Below are positions 1-9,874 of a stretch of DNA of 64,000 nt, one piece after another (the first letter of the stretch is position 1; each line of letters opens with the position of its first letter). The stretch covers positions 992,001 to 1,056,000 of the forward strand of contig NZ_CP145809.1 in the NCBI RefSeq assembly GCF_038049925.1, written 5' to 3'. A model generated the notes under the pieces. The model ran no database searches and had not been told where the DNA came from. It saw only the letters and a list, made by a program, of their open reading frames with translations. Both the position numbers and the translations under genes were made by a program. The DNA is from Georgenia sp. M64. Lineage in GTDB: Bacteria; Actinomycetota; Actinomycetes; Actinomycetales; Actinomycetaceae.

Positions 1-160
1 GGAAGTGGTTCGTCGGCCGGAGCTGACGGTCCCGCCGCGCTGACGTGCGGTCTCGGGATGCGGGGGTGACCCGGCGGTGCCACGCTGTGACCATCGAAGG
101 TGCACGGCACGTCCCCGAACCCCGGGGGCGGGAGTCGTTCACAGAATCGGGAGGAACCCC

Positions 161-316
161 ATGTCCCTCTGGCTCATTCTCATCATCGTCGGTGTCGTGC
201 TGTTGGTACTCGGCATCGCGGAGGTTGTCGGTCAGGCCCTGCTCTGGATCGGCGTGATCCTCCTTGTGGTCTCACTCATCATGACGGTCATCTCGCGCGG
301 CAAGTCGCGCGTCTGA
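161..316 (+). CDS. Small hydrophobic membrane protein
   Basis: This 51-residue protein is almost entirely hydrophobic, with two closely spaced membrane segments (about residues 3-22 and 27-45) and a basic tail ending GKSRV. The start was chosen because a GGAGG ribosome site lies 6 bases before this ATG; an upstream start in the same frame would add a non-hydrophobic, poorly coding leader. A strong hairpin follows 30 bases after the stop, so it is probably a single-gene transcript. I do not recognise a family with a known function; small proteins of this kind are common in actinobacteria. Confidence 0.6.
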   Translation: MSLWLILIIVGVVLLVLGIAEVVGQALLWIGVILLVVSLIMTVISRGKSRV

Positions 317-345
317 GCCGGTCCGGGCCTCAGCGCCCGGTCCCG

Positions 346-379
346 CAGGAGGCCGCCCCCACCCGGGGGCGGCCTCCTG
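346..379 (+). terminator. Intrinsic terminator after the small membrane protein
   Basis: A perfect 15-bp inverted repeat (arms 346-360 and 365-379, loop ACCC) lies directly downstream of the stop codon. It has no U-tract, which is usual in high-GC actinobacteria. The bases from here to 569 show no further gene. Confidence 0.7.
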
Positions 380-569
380 CCGTCTGCGGGGGTCATCGGG
401 GGCGCGGTCCGCGCGCGGCGGGACAAGCGGCGAGCGTGTGCGGGCGAGCGGGGACGATCTGCCGGGTCGGGGCACTTCCGACGGGTGACAGCCGCCGGAT
501 CGTCCCCGGTGAACGAGCGAGGGGTGGCGGGCAACGGGGCCCCCGCGGCCGGCCCGGCCGTCCACGCGC

Positions 570-1940
570 TCAGCGGGCGCGGCGCTCGTCGTCGCGCGGG
601 TCGAGGTCGACGTGCCGGGTCGGGATCGCCGGCTCGCCCTCGCTGAGGCGCCAGGCCTGGTACGGCAGCTCCGCCCGTGAGGCGAGGTGACGCTGGGCGG
701 CGGCCTCCAGGGCACCCGGACCGCGGTGCTCCTCGACGATCTCCCCGCCGACCACCAGCGGTACCTGCAGCGGCCGGGCGCCCGCCCGCTCGATCTCCGT
801 CCGCGCCCGGGCCACGTCGGACGTGGCGACCACGAGCTCCTCGACGGCCCGGCCGGCCTCGTCCAGCACCCGGCCGGCCACCTTGTGCCCGCCCATCGAG
901 GTCTTCGAGGCCGACGCCTTGGCGACCTCCTCCATCCGGCCCTCGGCGTCCTCCCGGACGACGATCTTGTACACGAGCTCGGCCGTGGGGTGGCCCGAGC
1001 CGGTGACGAGCTTGGTGCCGACCCCGTAGGAGTCCACCGGTGCGGCCCCGAGCGCGGCGATGGCGTACTCGTCCAGGTCGGAGGTCACCGTGATCCGGGT
1101 CGAGGTCGCACCGAGCGCGTCGAGCTGCTCGCGGACGGTGAAGGCCTGGGCCACCAGGTCGCCGGAGTCCAGGCGCACCGCGCCGAGCTCGCCGCCGGCC
1201 GCCCGCGCCGCCGCCACCGCCCGCTCGACGCCGCGGGGGACGTCGTAGGTGTCCACGAGCAGGGTGGTGCCCGGGCCGAGGGCCGCCACCTGCGCGGCGA
1301 AGGCCGCCTCCTCGTCGTCGTGGAGGAGGGTGAAGGAGTGCGCGGCCGTCCCGATGGCGCGGATGCCGTAGGAGCGGCCCGCCTCGAGGACCGACGTCCC
1401 GGCGAACCCGCCCACGACGGCGGCGCGGGCGGCGGCCACCGCGGCCGCCTCGTGCGTGCGCCGTGCGCCCATCTCCAGGCAGGGTCGCCCGTGGGCGGCC
1501 ACCGTCATCCGGGAGGCGGCCGCCGCGACGGCGCAGTCGTGGTTGAGGATGGACAGGATCACCGTCTCCAGCACGACGGCGTCCGCGAAGGTGCCCTCGA
1601 CCGTGAGCACCGGTGACCCGGGGAAGAAGACCTCACCCTCGGCGTAGCCGGTGATGTCCCCGCCGAAGCGGTAGCCCGCCAGCCGGTCGAGCGTCTCCCC
1701 GCTCACGACGCCCGCGGCCCCGAGGTAGTCGATCTCGGCCGGACCGAACCGGAACGCCTCGACCGCGTCGAGGATGCGGGCGGTCCCGGCGACGACGCCG
1801 TACCGGCGCCCCGCCGGCAGCCGACGGGCGAAGACCTCGAAGACGCTTCGCCGCTCGGCGGTCCCCGAGCGCACCGCTCCCTCGATCATGGTCAGCTCGT
1901 ACATGTCCGTCAGCAGCGCCGTGCTCGCCGTGGTCCTCAT
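570..1940 (-). CDS. pncB: Nicotinate phosphoribosyltransferase
   Basis: This 456-residue enzyme converts nicotinate and PRPP to nicotinate mononucleotide in NAD salvage and acts in the cytoplasm. Family features are visible: the N-terminal LLTDMYELTM motif, FEVFARRLP, and the GTAAHSFTLL segment near the catalytic region, with length as expected. The start at 1940 matches the conserved N-terminus; a longer ORF upstream runs antisense into clpS and is not credible. A TACCGT box ends 6 bases before the ATG and there is no Shine-Dalgarno sequence, so the mRNA is likely leaderless. It is divergent from clpS. Confidence 0.93.
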   Translation of the reverse strand: MRTTASTALLTDMYELTMIEGAVRSGTAERRSVFEVFARRLPAGRRYGVVAGTARILDAVEAFRFGPAEIDYLGAAGVVSGETLDRLAGYRFGGDITGYAEGEVFFPGSPVLTVEGTFADAVVLETVILSILNHDCAVAAAASRMTVAAHGRPCLEMGARRTHEAAAVAAARAAVVGGFAGTSVLEAGRSYGIRAIGTAAHSFTLLHDDEEAAFAAQVAALGPGTTLLVDTYDVPRGVERAVAAARAAGGELGAVRLDSGDLVAQAFTVREQLDALGATSTRITVTSDLDEYAIAALGAAPVDSYGVGTKLVTGSGHPTAELVYKIVVREDAEGRMEEVAKASASKTSMGGHKVAGRVLDEAGRAVEELVVATSDVARARTEIERAGARPLQVPLVVGGEIVEEHRGPGALEAAAQRHLASRAELPYQAWRLSEGEPAIPTRHVDLDPRDDERRAR

Positions 1941-1946
1941 GGCCAC

Positions 1947-1952
1947 ACGGTA
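1947..1952 (-). promoter_or_regulatory. Leaderless -10 box of pncB (TACCGT)
   Basis: The hexamer fits TANNNT and is separated from the pncB ATG by 6 bases, so transcription should start at or next to the start codon. It lies back to back with the clpS box. Confidence 0.6.
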
Positions 1953-1970
1953 GTGGGCCGCCGCTCTGCC

Positions 1971-1976
1971 TAGAGT
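1971..1976 (+). promoter_or_regulatory. Leaderless -10 box of clpS (TAGAGT)
   Basis: TAGAGT fits TANNNT and lies 7 bases before the GTG at 1984. This is the main reason for preferring that start over the GTG at 1975, which would overlap the box. Confidence 0.55.
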
Positions 1977-1983
1977 GGGGGGT

Positions 1984-2304
1984 GTGAGTCCACCCCCCGC
2001 CGTCCCGGTCCTCGCCCTGCCCGTGGAGCAGCGTGCCGAGGAGACGGACGAGGCCGAGGAGGTCGAGGCCGACCAGCCTTGGCGGACCATCGTCTGGGAC
2101 GACCCGGTCAACCTCATGAGCTACGTGACGTACGTCTTCCGCACCTACTTCGGCTACGACGAGCCCCGCGCGCACCGGCTGATGATGGAGGTCCACACCC
2201 AGGGCCGGGCCGTGGTCTCCACCGGTCACCGTGAGCAGATGGAGGTCGACGTGCAGGCCATGCACTCCTACGGGCTGTGGGCGACCCTGGACCAGGAGGC
2301 CTAG
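1984..2304 (+). CDS. clpS: ATP-dependent Clp protease adaptor ClpS
   Basis: ClpS delivers N-degron substrates to the ClpAP/ClpCP protease. The conserved core is clear: WDDPVN, the MSYVTYVF helix, FGY and the [12 protein letters not shown] strand-helix. The protein is about 106 residues, with a disordered acidic N-terminal stretch. The GTG at 1984 is chosen from the -10 spacing; a GTG at 1975 is the alternative. The stop overlaps the start of the DUF2017 gene by one base, the usual actinobacterial pairing. Confidence 0.9.
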   Translation: MSPPPAVPVLALPVEQRAEETDEAEEVEADQPWRTIVWDDPVNLMSYVTYVFRTYFGYDEPRAHRLMMEVHTQGRAVVSTGHREQMEVDVQAMHSYGLWATLDQEA

Positions 2305-2987
2305 TGCACGCCTTCGTCCCCGTGCCCGGTGGGCACGCCTCGAAGCTCGCGGAGACCGAGCGCACGGTCCTGGCCCGCCTCGTGGCCGACACCGCCGAGC
2401 TCCTCGGCACCCGCCTGGCAGAGACCGGCTCGGGAGCCGGGACGGGCACCGGCGCCGGCGAGCTGCCCGCCGCCGGCGGCACCCGCCTCACCCCCGACGA
2501 CGCCGTCCTCGCCGCCCTGGACTTCACCCCCGCCGAGCACCTGGCCCCCGACGCCCCCGCCGACCCGGCCCTCGCCCGGCTCCTGCCGCCGATGAGCCAC
2601 GACGACCCCGAGCTCGCCGCGGAGCTGCGTGCCCTGACCGAGGGCGGCCTGCGCTCGGCCAAGGTCTCCCGGCTCGAGACGGTCTGGCGCGAGCTGCGCG
2701 GGCCCGCCCGGCCCGGCGGCGCCGCCGTCGTGCGCACGGGGCAGGAGGGGGCGTGGCTGGCCGCCCTGACCGACGTGCGTCTGGTGCTGGCCTCGCGCCT
2801 GGGGATCGAGGACGACGACGACGCCGAGGAGGTCTACGACCGCGCCCAGTCCGCCCGCTCGGGCGGCGACGACGGTGACGACGGTCACGACCCCGTGACG
2901 GACGCCCTGGCCACGATGTACGCGGCCCTGACGTGGTGGCAGGAGTCACTGCTCGAGTCCATGGAGCGGGCCCGGCGCGCGAAGTAG
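2304..2987 (+). CDS. DUF2017 family protein, partner gene of clpS
   Basis: This 227-residue protein starts at a GTG whose first base is the last base of the clpS stop codon, implying translational coupling. It has an alanine/proline-rich middle and a C-terminal helical segment ([17 protein letters not shown]) typical of DUF2017, which is almost always next to clpS and murI in actinobacteria. Its biochemical role is unknown. The neighbourhood suggests a link to Clp proteolysis, which is inference only. Confidence 0.8.
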   Translation: MHAFVPVPGGHASKLAETERTVLARLVADTAELLGTRLAETGSGAGTGTGAGELPAAGGTRLTPDDAVLAALDFTPAEHLAPDAPADPALARLLPPMSHDDPELAAELRALTEGGLRSAKVSRLETVWRELRGPARPGGAAVVRTGQEGAWLAALTDVRLVLASRLGIEDDDDAEEVYDRAQSARSGGDDGDDGHDPVTDALATMYAALTWWQESLLESMERARRAK

Positions 2988-2990
2988 GCT
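2985..2990 (+). promoter_or_regulatory. Leaderless -10 box of murI (TAGGCT)
   Basis: TAGGCT overlaps the DUF2017 stop codon and lies 8 bases before the murI ATG. No Shine-Dalgarno sequence is present between them. Confidence 0.5.
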
Positions 2991-2998
2991 CGCCCACC

Positions 2999-3823
2999 AT
3001 GGACGACGCACCCATCGGCATCTTCGACTCCGGGGTGGGCGGACTGACCGTCGCCCGCGCGGTGCTCGACCAGCTGCCGGGGGAGTCCGTCGTCTACATC
3101 GGCGACACCGCCAACACCCCCTACGGGCCCAAGCCCATCGCCCAGGTCCGGGCGCTCGCCCTGGACGTCATGGACCGCCTGGTCGTCTCGGGCGTGAAGA
3201 TGCTCGTCATCGCCTGCAACTCCGCCTCGGCGGCCGTCCTGCGTGACGCGCGGGAGCGCTACACCGTCGACGCCGGCGTCCCGGTCGTCGAGGTCATCCA
3301 GCCCGCGGTGCGCCGCGCCGTCGCCGCCACCCGCAGCGGGCGCGTCGGCGTCATCGGCACCCGGGCGACCATCGACTCCGGCGCCTACCGCGACGCCTTC
3401 GCCGCCGCCCCGCACCTGGACCTGACGATGGCCGCCGCCCCACGGTTCGTGGAGTTCGTCGAGCGCGGCATCACCTCCGGCCCGGAGGTCCTCGCCGCCG
3501 CCGAGGAGTACCTCGCCCCCGTGCGCGCCGCCGGGGTGGACACCCTCGTCCTGGGCTGCACCCACTACCCGCTGCTCACCGGCGTCATCTCCTACGTCAT
3601 GGGGGAGGACGTCACGCTCGTCTCCTCGGCCGAGGAGACCGCCAAGGACGTCTACCGCACCCTCGTCGCGCACGACCTCGAGCGCGACCCCGCGTCGGGC
3701 CCGCCCGAGCACCGGTTCCTCGCGACCGGGGACACCGGGTCGTTCCAGCGCCTCGCCCGGCGCTTCCTCGGCCCGGAGGTCGTGGCGGTCCAGGGTGCCG
3801 CCGAGCTGGAGGGCGCGCGGTGA
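2999..3823 (+). CDS. murI: Glutamate racemase
   Basis: This cytoplasmic enzyme interconverts L- and D-glutamate and supplies D-glutamate for peptidoglycan. The 274-residue protein carries the signature parts: FDSGVGGLT with Asp10 and Ser11, IACNSAS with catalytic Cys73, and LGCTHYPLL with catalytic Cys187 and His189. The ATG at 2999 gives the canonical N-terminus. The stop overlaps the next gene by 4 bases (GTGA), so the two are co-translated. Confidence 0.96.
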   Translation: MDDAPIGIFDSGVGGLTVARAVLDQLPGESVVYIGDTANTPYGPKPIAQVRALALDVMDRLVVSGVKMLVIACNSASAAVLRDARERYTVDAGVPVVEVIQPAVRRAVAATRSGRVGVIGTRATIDSGAYRDAFAAAPHLDLTMAAAPRFVEFVERGITSGPEVLAAAEEYLAPVRAAGVDTLVLGCTHYPLLTGVISYVMGEDVTLVSSAEETAKDVYRTLVAHDLERDPASGPPEHRFLATGDTGSFQRLARRFLGPEVVAVQGAAELEGAR

Positions 3824-4620
3824 GGCTGACGGTCATCGGCAGCTCGGGCTCGATGTCCGGGCCGGCCTCCCCGGCGTCGTGCTACCTCGTCCAGGCCGAG
3901 GGGCCGGGGCCCGACGGCGCCGTCCGCACCTGGTCCGTGGTCCTCGACCTCGGCCCCGGCGCGATGGGCGCCCTGCTCAACCACGTCGACCCCGCCCAGG
4001 TCGACCTCGTGGCGATCACCCACCTGCACGCCGACCACATGGTCGACCTCATCGGCATGCAGGTCTACCGCCGCTGGCACCCCGACGGCGTCCTGGCCCC
4101 CGTGCCCGTCCTCGCCCCCTCGGGCGCCCTCGAGCGGGTCCGTGGCGTCGGCGGGGACCCCGAGAGCGAGACCTACTCCGGGGAGTTCCGCTTCCTCGAG
4201 CACGACCCGGCCACGCCGCTGCAGGTGGGGCCGCTGCGGGTGGAGTCCTTCCCGGTCGAGCACCCCGTCCCCGCCTACGGCATCCGGGTGACCGGACCGG
4301 GCAGCGTCCCGGGCGGGCCCGCGGAGGTCTCGCTCGCCTACACGGGCGACACCGACTCGTGCCGAGGGGTGGTGGAGCTGGCCACCGGCGTGGACCTGCT
4401 CCTGTCCGAGGCCGCGTTCCAGGAGGGCCGCGACACCGTCCGCGGGGTCCACATGACCGGCTGCCGGGCGGGCGCCGCGGCCACCGCCGGCGGCGCCCGC
4501 CGCCTGGTCCTGACCCACCTCCAGCCCTGGACCGACCCCGACGTCGTGCGGGCCGAGGCCGAGGACACCTTCGCGGGCCCGGTCGAGGTCGCGGTCCCCG
4601 GCGCGACCTGGGAGCTCTGA
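3820..4620 (+). CDS. MBL-fold cyclic-nucleotide phosphodiesterase-like hydrolase (Rv1339 type)
   Basis: This 266-residue metallo-beta-lactamase-fold protein has the metal-binding THLHADH motif (His68, His70, Asp72, His73), a second metal ligand region at YTGDTDSC and a C-terminal THLQPW. The arrangement murI / this gene / rph / rdgB matches mycobacteria, where the equivalent Rv1339 degrades cAMP. The function here is transferred from that synteny and family. An RNase Z-like activity is the alternative. It starts at a GTG overlapping the murI stop. Confidence 0.8.
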   Translation: MRLTVIGSSGSMSGPASPASCYLVQAEGPGPDGAVRTWSVVLDLGPGAMGALLNHVDPAQVDLVAITHLHADHMVDLIGMQVYRRWHPDGVLAPVPVLAPSGALERVRGVGGDPESETYSGEFRFLEHDPATPLQVGPLRVESFPVEHPVPAYGIRVTGPGSVPGGPAEVSLAYTGDTDSCRGVVELATGVDLLLSEAAFQEGRDTVRGVHMTGCRAGAAATAGGARRLVLTHLQPWTDPDVVRAEAEDTFAGPVEVAVPGATWEL

Positions 4621-4681
4621 CCCCCGCTCCTCGGCGCCGTGCCGGCCTGCTCCCGACGCCGTCTTAAGGAATGGTCATGTC

Positions 4682-4705
4682 GGGGTGAGGGAAACCTCAC
4701 GCCCC
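4682..4705 (+). terminator. Hairpin with GAAA tetraloop after the murI operon
   Basis: The arms GGGGTGAGG and CCTCACGCCCC enclose a GAAA loop, with a two-base bulge. It lies between the metallo-hydrolase stop and the ppc promoter, so it probably ends the murI transcript. Confidence 0.5.
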
Positions 4706-4734
4706 GGTCACGGCGCGGCACCGGCGGCCCTCGG

Positions 4735-4740
4735 TAGCCT
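4735..4740 (+). promoter_or_regulatory. Leaderless -10 box of ppc (TAGCCT)
   Basis: TAGCCT fits TANNNT and is 8 bases before the ppc ATG. No ribosome site is visible. Confidence 0.55.
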
Positions 4741-4748
4741 TCAGGACC

Positions 4749-7424
4749 ATGAACCCACGCAGCGACGAGCACTCCCGCGGGGCGGCCCGCCACGAGGTGC
4801 CCGAGGTCATGCGCGACGACGTCCGGCTCCTGGGCGGGATGCTCGGCCGGGTGCTGACCGAGTACGGCTCGCCCGGCCTCTACGAGGACGTCGAGCGCCT
4901 GCGCGAGCTCGCCATCGGCGCGGTGGAGCAGCCCGGCGCGGACCTCACCGCCGCCGAGGAGCTCGTGGCCTCCCTCGCGCCCGGCCGCGCGGAGGAGGTG
5001 GCCCGGGCCTTCACCTGCTACTTCCACCTGAGCAACCTCGCCGAGGAGCAGCACCGCGTCCGGACGCTGCGGGCCCGCGACGGCGAGGTGCCGCTGGCCG
5101 AGCAGCGCCCCTCCGACTCCGTGGCCGCCGCCTACGCCCACCTCGCCGGCGAGGTCGGCGAGGACGAGGCCCGGCGCCGGCTCGCGGCGCTGCGCTTCCA
5201 CCCGGTCCTCACCGCCCACCCCACCGAGGCCCGCCGCAACGCCGTCGCCAGCAGCGTGCGGCGCCTGGGCGAGCTCCTCGACGAGCGTGACGACCCACGC
5301 CTGGGCCCCGGTGCGCGGGACGAGAACGAGCGGCGCATGCTCGCCGAGGTCGACAACCTCTGGCGCACCGCCCAGCTGCGCCCGGCCAACCCCTCCCCGC
5401 TGGACGAGGTGCGCACCTCCCTCGCCGTCTTCGACACCTCCCTCTTCGACGTCTTCCCGGCCGTCTACCGGCGCCTGGACGACTGGCTCCTCGGCTCGGG
5501 CCGCGGCGCGGCCGAGCCGCTCGCCCCGGCGTTCGTGCGCCTGGGCACGTGGATCGGCGGCGACCGCGACGGCAACCCCAACGTCACCGCGGCGATCACC
5601 CGCCAGGCCGCCGCGCAGTCGGCGGACCGGATCCTCACCGCCCTGGAGCAGGTGACCCGGCGGGTGGGCCTCGGCCTGACCCTGGACGACCGGTTCGCCC
5701 GGCCGAGCGCCGAGCTCGGCGCGCTCTGGCAGCGTCAGCGCCAGCTCTCCCCGGAGGTGACCCGCCAGGCCACGGAGAACTCCCCGGGCGAGACCCACCG
5801 CCAGGTCCTCCTCGTGGTCGCCGAGCGCATCGCCGCCACCCGCCGGCGCGACGCCGACCTCGCCTACGCGCGGCCCGAGGAGCTCCTGGCCGACCTCGCC
5901 GTCGTCCAGTCCTCCCTCGTCGCCACCGGCGCGGCCCGCGCCGCGTACGGCGACCTGCAGACCCTCGTGTGGCAGGTGCGGACCTTCGGGTTCCACCTCG
6001 CCGAGCTCGAGGTGCGCCAGCACTCCAAGGTCCACGCCCAGACCCTGGCGTGGCTGGCGGACCCGGCGGCCGTGCCCTCGCCGGCGGTCCCGCCCGAGGA
6101 GGTGCTCGACACCTTCCGCTCCATCGCGGCGGTCCAGGCCCGCCACGGCGTCGAGGCGTGCCGGCGCTACATCGTCTCCTTCACCCAGTCGGCGCAGAAC
6201 CTCGCCGACGTCTACGCCCTCGCCGAGGCCGCGATGGGCTCCGCCGAGGCCGCACCCGTCCTCGACGTCATCCCGCTCTTCGAGACCTTCGACGACCTGC
6301 GGGCCGCGCCCGACGTCCTCGAGGAGATGCTCGCCATCCCCGCCGTCCAGCGGCGGCTCGAGGCCACCGGGCGCCGGATCGAGGTCATGCTCGGGTACTC
6401 CGACTCCGCGAAGGACGTCGGACCGGTCTCGGCCACGCTGGCCCTGTACGAGGCGCAGCAGCGCATCGCCGACTGGGCCCGCACGCACGACATCACCCTC
6501 ACGCAGTTCCACGGCCGCGGCGGCGCCCTCGGGCGCGGCGGCGGCCCCGCCAACCGGGCCGTCCTGGCGCAGCCGCCCCACTCGGTGGACCTGCGGTTCA
6601 AGGTCACCGAGCAGGGCGAGGTCATCCAGGCGCGCTACGGCAACCGAGACATCGCGGTGCGGCACATCGAGCAGGTCGCCGCCGCGACGCTCATGGCGTC
6701 GGCGCCCTCGACCGAGCGGCGCAACGCCGAGGCCGCCGAGCGCTACACCGACCTGGCCGGGCGCCTCGACGAGGTCTCCCGCGCCCGGTTCTACGACCTC
6801 ATCCACGCCGAGGGGTTCGCCCCCTGGTTCGCCGAGGTCACCCCCATGGAGGAGGTCGGGCTCCTCGCCATCGGCTCGCGCCCCGCCCGCCGAGGCCTGA
6901 GCGTGGAGTCCCTGGAGGACCTGCGCGCCATCCCGTGGAACTTCGCCTGGACCCAGGCGCGGATCAACCTCACCGGGTGGTTCGGGCTGGGCACCGCCCT
7001 GGACGCCGTCGGCGACCTGGACCTCCTGCGCCGGGCGTACGCCGAGTGGCCCCTCCTCGCCACGATGATCGACAACGTCGAGATGTCCCTGGCCAAGACC
7101 GACCACCGCATCGCCCGGCGCTACCTCGAGCTCGGGGACCGGGACGACCTCGCCGAGATGGTCATGACCGAGCTGGACCTGACGACGTCGTGGGTGCTGG
7201 CCATCACCGGGCACACCCGCCTGCTCGAGGGCCACCGGGTGCTGGGCCGGGCCGTGCAGCTGCGCAACCCCTACGTCGACGCCCTCTCGCTCCTGCAGCT
7301 GCGGGCCCTGCGGGCGCTGCGGGACAGCTCGGCCGAGCTGAGCGAGGACGAGACCGCCGACCAGCGGCGCCTGCTGCTGCTCACCCTCAAGGGTGTCGCG
7401 GCGGGCCTGCAGAACACGGGCTGA
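4749..7424 (+). CDS. ppc: Phosphoenolpyruvate carboxylase
   Basis: This enzyme carboxylates PEP to oxaloacetate to refill the TCA cycle. The 891-residue protein is near full family length. Catalytic motifs are intact: [11 protein letters not shown] near residue 155, [10 protein letters not shown] near 552 and the glycine loop [14 protein letters not shown] near 587-600. It ends with QNTG, as PEPCs do. The ATG at 4749 follows a TANNNT box by 8 bases, suggesting a leaderless mRNA. It sits between the cAMP-hydrolase-like gene and rph, splitting what is a contiguous cluster in mycobacteria. Confidence 0.97.
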   Translation: MNPRSDEHSRGAARHEVPEVMRDDVRLLGGMLGRVLTEYGSPGLYEDVERLRELAIGAVEQPGADLTAAEELVASLAPGRAEEVARAFTCYFHLSNLAEEQHRVRTLRARDGEVPLAEQRPSDSVAAAYAHLAGEVGEDEARRRLAALRFHPVLTAHPTEARRNAVASSVRRLGELLDERDDPRLGPGARDENERRMLAEVDNLWRTAQLRPANPSPLDEVRTSLAVFDTSLFDVFPAVYRRLDDWLLGSGRGAAEPLAPAFVRLGTWIGGDRDGNPNVTAAITRQAAAQSADRILTALEQVTRRVGLGLTLDDRFARPSAELGALWQRQRQLSPEVTRQATENSPGETHRQVLLVVAERIAATRRRDADLAYARPEELLADLAVVQSSLVATGAARAAYGDLQTLVWQVRTFGFHLAELEVRQHSKVHAQTLAWLADPAAVPSPAVPPEEVLDTFRSIAAVQARHGVEACRRYIVSFTQSAQNLADVYALAEAAMGSAEAAPVLDVIPLFETFDDLRAAPDVLEEMLAIPAVQRRLEATGRRIEVMLGYSDSAKDVGPVSATLALYEAQQRIADWARTHDITLTQFHGRGGALGRGGGPANRAVLAQPPHSVDLRFKVTEQGEVIQARYGNRDIAVRHIEQVAAATLMASAPSTERRNAEAAERYTDLAGRLDEVSRARFYDLIHAEGFAPWFAEVTPMEEVGLLAIGSRPARRGLSVESLEDLRAIPWNFAWTQARINLTGWFGLGTALDAVGDLDLLRRAYAEWPLLATMIDNVEMSLAKTDHRIARRYLELGDRDDLAEMVMTELDLTTSWVLAITGHTRLLEGHRVLGRAVQLRNPYVDALSLLQLRALRALRDSSAELSEDETADQRRLLLLTLKGVAAGLQNTG

Positions 7425-7439
7425 TCCCGCGGTCGAACC

Positions 7440-7468
7440 CGCACCCGGGGCACCCCGCCCCGGGTGCG
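7440..7468 (+). terminator. Terminator after ppc
   Basis: An 11-bp perfect stem (arms 7440-7450 and 7458-7468) with a 7-base loop lies 15 bases past the ppc stop. Confidence 0.6.
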
Positions 7469-7499
7469 GGCCCGGGCACGGCTGCCGCGCCCGCACCGG

Positions 7500-7505
7500 T
7501 AACCT
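7500..7505 (+). promoter_or_regulatory. Leaderless -10 box of rph (TAACCT)
   Basis: TAACCT fits TANNNT and lies 7 bases before the rph ATG at 7513. Confidence 0.55.
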
Positions 7506-7512
7506 CGGGGGC

Positions 7513-8283
7513 ATGACCACCTCCCCCAGCACCGCCCTGCGCGCCGACGGCCGCGCCCCCGACGAGCTGCGCGAGGTCCGCCTCACACGGGGCTGGCTCG
7601 ACGAGGCCGAGGGCAGCGTCCTGGTGGAGTTCGGCCGCACGCGCGTGCTGTGCGTGGCCTCGTTCACCGAGGGGGTGCCGCGCTGGCGGCAGGGCTCGGG
7701 CCTGGGCTGGGTCACCGCGGAGTACGCCATGCTGCCCCGGGCCACCTCCACCCGCAGCCAGCGTGAGTCGGTCAAGGGCAGGATCGGCGGGCGCACCCAC
7801 GAGATCTCCCGGCTCATCGGCCGCTCGCTGCGCGCCGTCGTCGACCTCTCCGCGCTCGGCGAGAACTCGGTGGTCCTGGACTGCGACGTCCTCCAGGCCG
7901 ACGGCGGCACCCGCACCGCCGCCGTCACCGGCGCCTACGTCGCGCTCGCCGACGCCATCGCGTGGGGTACCCGGGAGGGGCACGTCCGGCCGCGGGCCGG
8001 CGCGCCGGTCCTGACCGACTCCGTCGCCGCGGTCTCCGTCGGGATCGTCGACGGCCTGCCGGTGCTCGACCTGCCCTACGTGGAGGACGTGCGCGCGGAG
8101 ACCGACATGAACGTCGTCGTCACCGGCGCCGGCGACTTCGTCGAGGTCCAGGGCACCGCCGAGGGCGTGCCCTTCAAGCGTGCCGAGCTCGACACCCTGC
8201 TCGACCTGGCCGTCGCGGGGACGGCCCGGCTGCGCGACCTCCAGGCCGAGGCGCTGGAGCGGCCCCTCGAGCGTCGCCCGTGA
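7513..8283 (+). CDS. rph: Ribonuclease PH
   Basis: RNase PH is a phosphate-dependent 3'-5' exoribonuclease that trims tRNA 3' ends. The 256-residue protein shows the family core, including [11 protein letters not shown] at the N-terminus, [10 protein letters not shown], the [23 protein letters not shown] segment and [13 protein letters not shown]. The ATG is fixed by this conserved start and the -10 spacing. Its stop overlaps the rdgB GTG by 4 bases. Confidence 0.96.
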   Translation: MTTSPSTALRADGRAPDELREVRLTRGWLDEAEGSVLVEFGRTRVLCVASFTEGVPRWRQGSGLGWVTAEYAMLPRATSTRSQRESVKGRIGGRTHEISRLIGRSLRAVVDLSALGENSVVLDCDVLQADGGTRTAAVTGAYVALADAIAWGTREGHVRPRAGAPVLTDSVAAVSVGIVDGLPVLDLPYVEDVRAETDMNVVVTGAGDFVEVQGTAEGVPFKRAELDTLLDLAVAGTARLRDLQAEALERPLERRP

Positions 8284-8894
8284 GCGGTCCGCGTCTGGTC
8301 CTGGCCACGCACAACCCGCACAAGGTCGGCGAGCTCCGGGAGATCCTCCGGCCGTTGCTGCCCGGGCTGGACGAGGACGACGTGGTCGGCGCCGCCGACG
8401 TGGGCGCCGACCCGCCCGTCGAGGACGGCGTCACCTTCGCCGAGAACGCCCTGCTCAAGGCCCGGGCGCTCGCCGCGGCCACCGGGCTGCCCGCGGTCGC
8501 GGACGACTCGGGCCTGTGCGTGGACGTCCTCGGCGGGGCGCCGGGGGTCTTCTCCGCCCGGTGGGCGGGGCGGCACGGCGACGACCGCGCGAACCTCGAG
8601 CTGCTCCTCGCCCAGCTCGCCGACGTGCCCGAGGCGCACCGCGGGGCGCACTTCGCGTGCGCGGCCGCGCTCGTCACGCCCGACGGCCTGGAGGTGGTCG
8701 AGGAGGGCACGATGCCCGGCACGCTGCTCACCGCGCCGCGCGGCACCGGCGGGTTCGGCTACGACCCGATCCTGCGCCCGGCGGGGGAGGCCCGGTCCTC
8801 GGCGGAGCTGACCCCGGCCGAGAAGAACGCCATCAGTCACCGCGGCAAGGCCTTCCGGGCCCTGGCACCCCACCTCGTGCCGCTGCTGGGCTGA
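8280..8894 (+). CDS. rdgB: XTP/dITP diphosphatase (Ham1/RdgB)
   Basis: This 204-residue house-cleaning enzyme hydrolyses non-canonical purine nucleoside triphosphates. It has the N-terminal [13 protein letters not shown] motif, the ADDSGLCVD motif, the GFGYDPI loop and [13 protein letters not shown] near the end. It starts at GTG inside the rph stop (GTGA overlap). A longer ORF in the same frame runs antisense-free through rph but lacks family similarity there. Confidence 0.95.
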   Translation: MSGPRLVLATHNPHKVGELREILRPLLPGLDEDDVVGAADVGADPPVEDGVTFAENALLKARALAAATGLPAVADDSGLCVDVLGGAPGVFSARWAGRHGDDRANLELLLAQLADVPEAHRGAHFACAAALVTPDGLEVVEEGTMPGTLLTAPRGTGGFGYDPILRPAGEARSSAELTPAEKNAISHRGKAFRALAPHLVPLLG

Positions 8895-8939
8895 CACCCC
8901 CGCGCACGGCTCCCGGCGCGCGCGCGGGCCGCCGCTCGA

Positions 8940-9338
8940 CTAGAGGTAGCGCGCGCGCCGCTCCCGTCGCCGCTCGACGACCTCGGGGACCACGCGCCAG
9001 CCGACGAGCAGGAGCCCGAGGACCCCGAGGGTCACCCACGGGAACGCGCCGGACATGCCGCCGCCCGAGACGGCCCGCAGCGCCAGGCCGATGCCGGCGG
9101 TGAACACCCAGATCATCACCCCGGAGGGCCAGATGAGCAGCGGCAGCGCCCGCACGGCCGGGACGAACCACGCCACGGCCAGGCCCACGAGGAAGGGCCA
9201 GACGATGCCGAGGTACCCGTCCGAGCCGTGGCTGAGCATGCCCACGAGCGCGAAGACCAGGACGGCGGCGGCGTCGATCCCGAACCACCACGCGGGGTGG
9301 ACCTGGTCCGGGACGACCGGCTCCGGTGCGGTGTCCAT
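8940..9338 (-). CDS. DUF3054 family membrane protein
   Basis: This 132-residue protein is an integral membrane protein with four predicted helices (roughly residues 20-37, 44-60, 64-85 and 95-118) and a basic tail (RRRERRARYL). The HPAWWFGIDAAAVLVFA start is typical of DUF3054, whose function is unknown. Its ATG overlaps the stop of the upstream NUDIX gene by one base (TGATG), so it is the last gene of a coupled three-gene operon. Confidence 0.8.
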   Translation of the reverse strand: MDTAPEPVVPDQVHPAWWFGIDAAAVLVFALVGMLSHGSDGYLGIVWPFLVGLAVAWFVPAVRALPLLIWPSGVMIWVFTAGIGLALRAVSGGGMSGAFPWVTLGVLGLLLVGWRVVPEVVERRRERRARYL

Positions 9339-9874
9339 CAGCGCAACCTCCCCAGGTGGGCGAGCGCCTGCCGCAGCAGGGTCGCGTGCCCCTCGATCAT
9401 GTCACCGAGGATCTCCGGCGTCTGCGCCTCGGCGGCGGTGAGCCACGTCAGCTCCAGCGTGTCGTGGCTCGGCCGGCAGTCGCCGGCGACCGGGACGACG
9501 TAGGCGAGGGAGACGGCGTGCTGGCGCGGGTCGTGGAAGGGGCTCCCGGGCGTCGGGAAGTACTCCCCGACCGCGAACGGGTGCAGGGAGAGCGGCAGCC
9601 GCGGCAGCGCCATCGGCCCGAGGTCCTTCTCGAGGTGACGCTCCAGCGCCTCCCGGATGGTCTCGTGCAGGAGCACCCGGCCCGAGACCAGGGCCCGGGA
9701 GATCGTCCCCTCGTCCGTCGCCCGCAGGAGCAGCCCCACCGCCTCGAGGTCCCCGTGTGCGTCGACCCTCGCCGGGATCGCGTCCACGTAGAGGATCGGC
9801 ACCTTCCGGCGCACCAGGTCCAGGTCCTCGGGGGAGAGCCACGGGCCCATGTCCCCGCTCGCGATGTCACTCAC
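9338..9874 (-). CDS. NUDIX hydrolase-like protein (DUF4916 type)
   Basis: This 178-residue protein resembles DUF4916/NUDIX-fold proteins: an ILYVDAIPARVD strand, VGLLLRATDEG, then a degenerate Nudix region (LLHETIREALERHLEKDLG) and FFP-like VGEYFPTPG. The substrate is unknown. I place the start at the GTG at 9874 because it overlaps the upstream stop codon as GTGA and follows a G-run; an ATG at 9850 is the alternative. It is the middle gene of the operon. Confidence 0.75.
   Translation of the reverse strand: MSDIASGDMGPWLSPEDLDLVRRKVPILYVDAIPARVDAHGDLEAVGLLLRATDEGTISRALVSGRVLLHETIREALERHLEKDLGPMALPRLPLSLHPFAVGEYFPTPGSPFHDPRQHAVSLAYVVPVAGDCRPSHDTLELTWLTAAEAQTPEILGDMIEGHATLLRQALAHLGRLR

Noticed and set aside
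1-24. Possible end of an upstream gene (frame reading KWFVGRS then a stop)
   Set aside because: Seven codons are too few to support a call, and no hairpin or downstream signal confirms the end of a gene.
4338-7928. A 1196-codon open frame on the minus strand opposite ppc
   Set aside because: It is antisense to a gene with clear PEPC motifs, has the Gly/Arg/Val-rich composition of a GC-rich shadow frame, and shows no recognisable domain.
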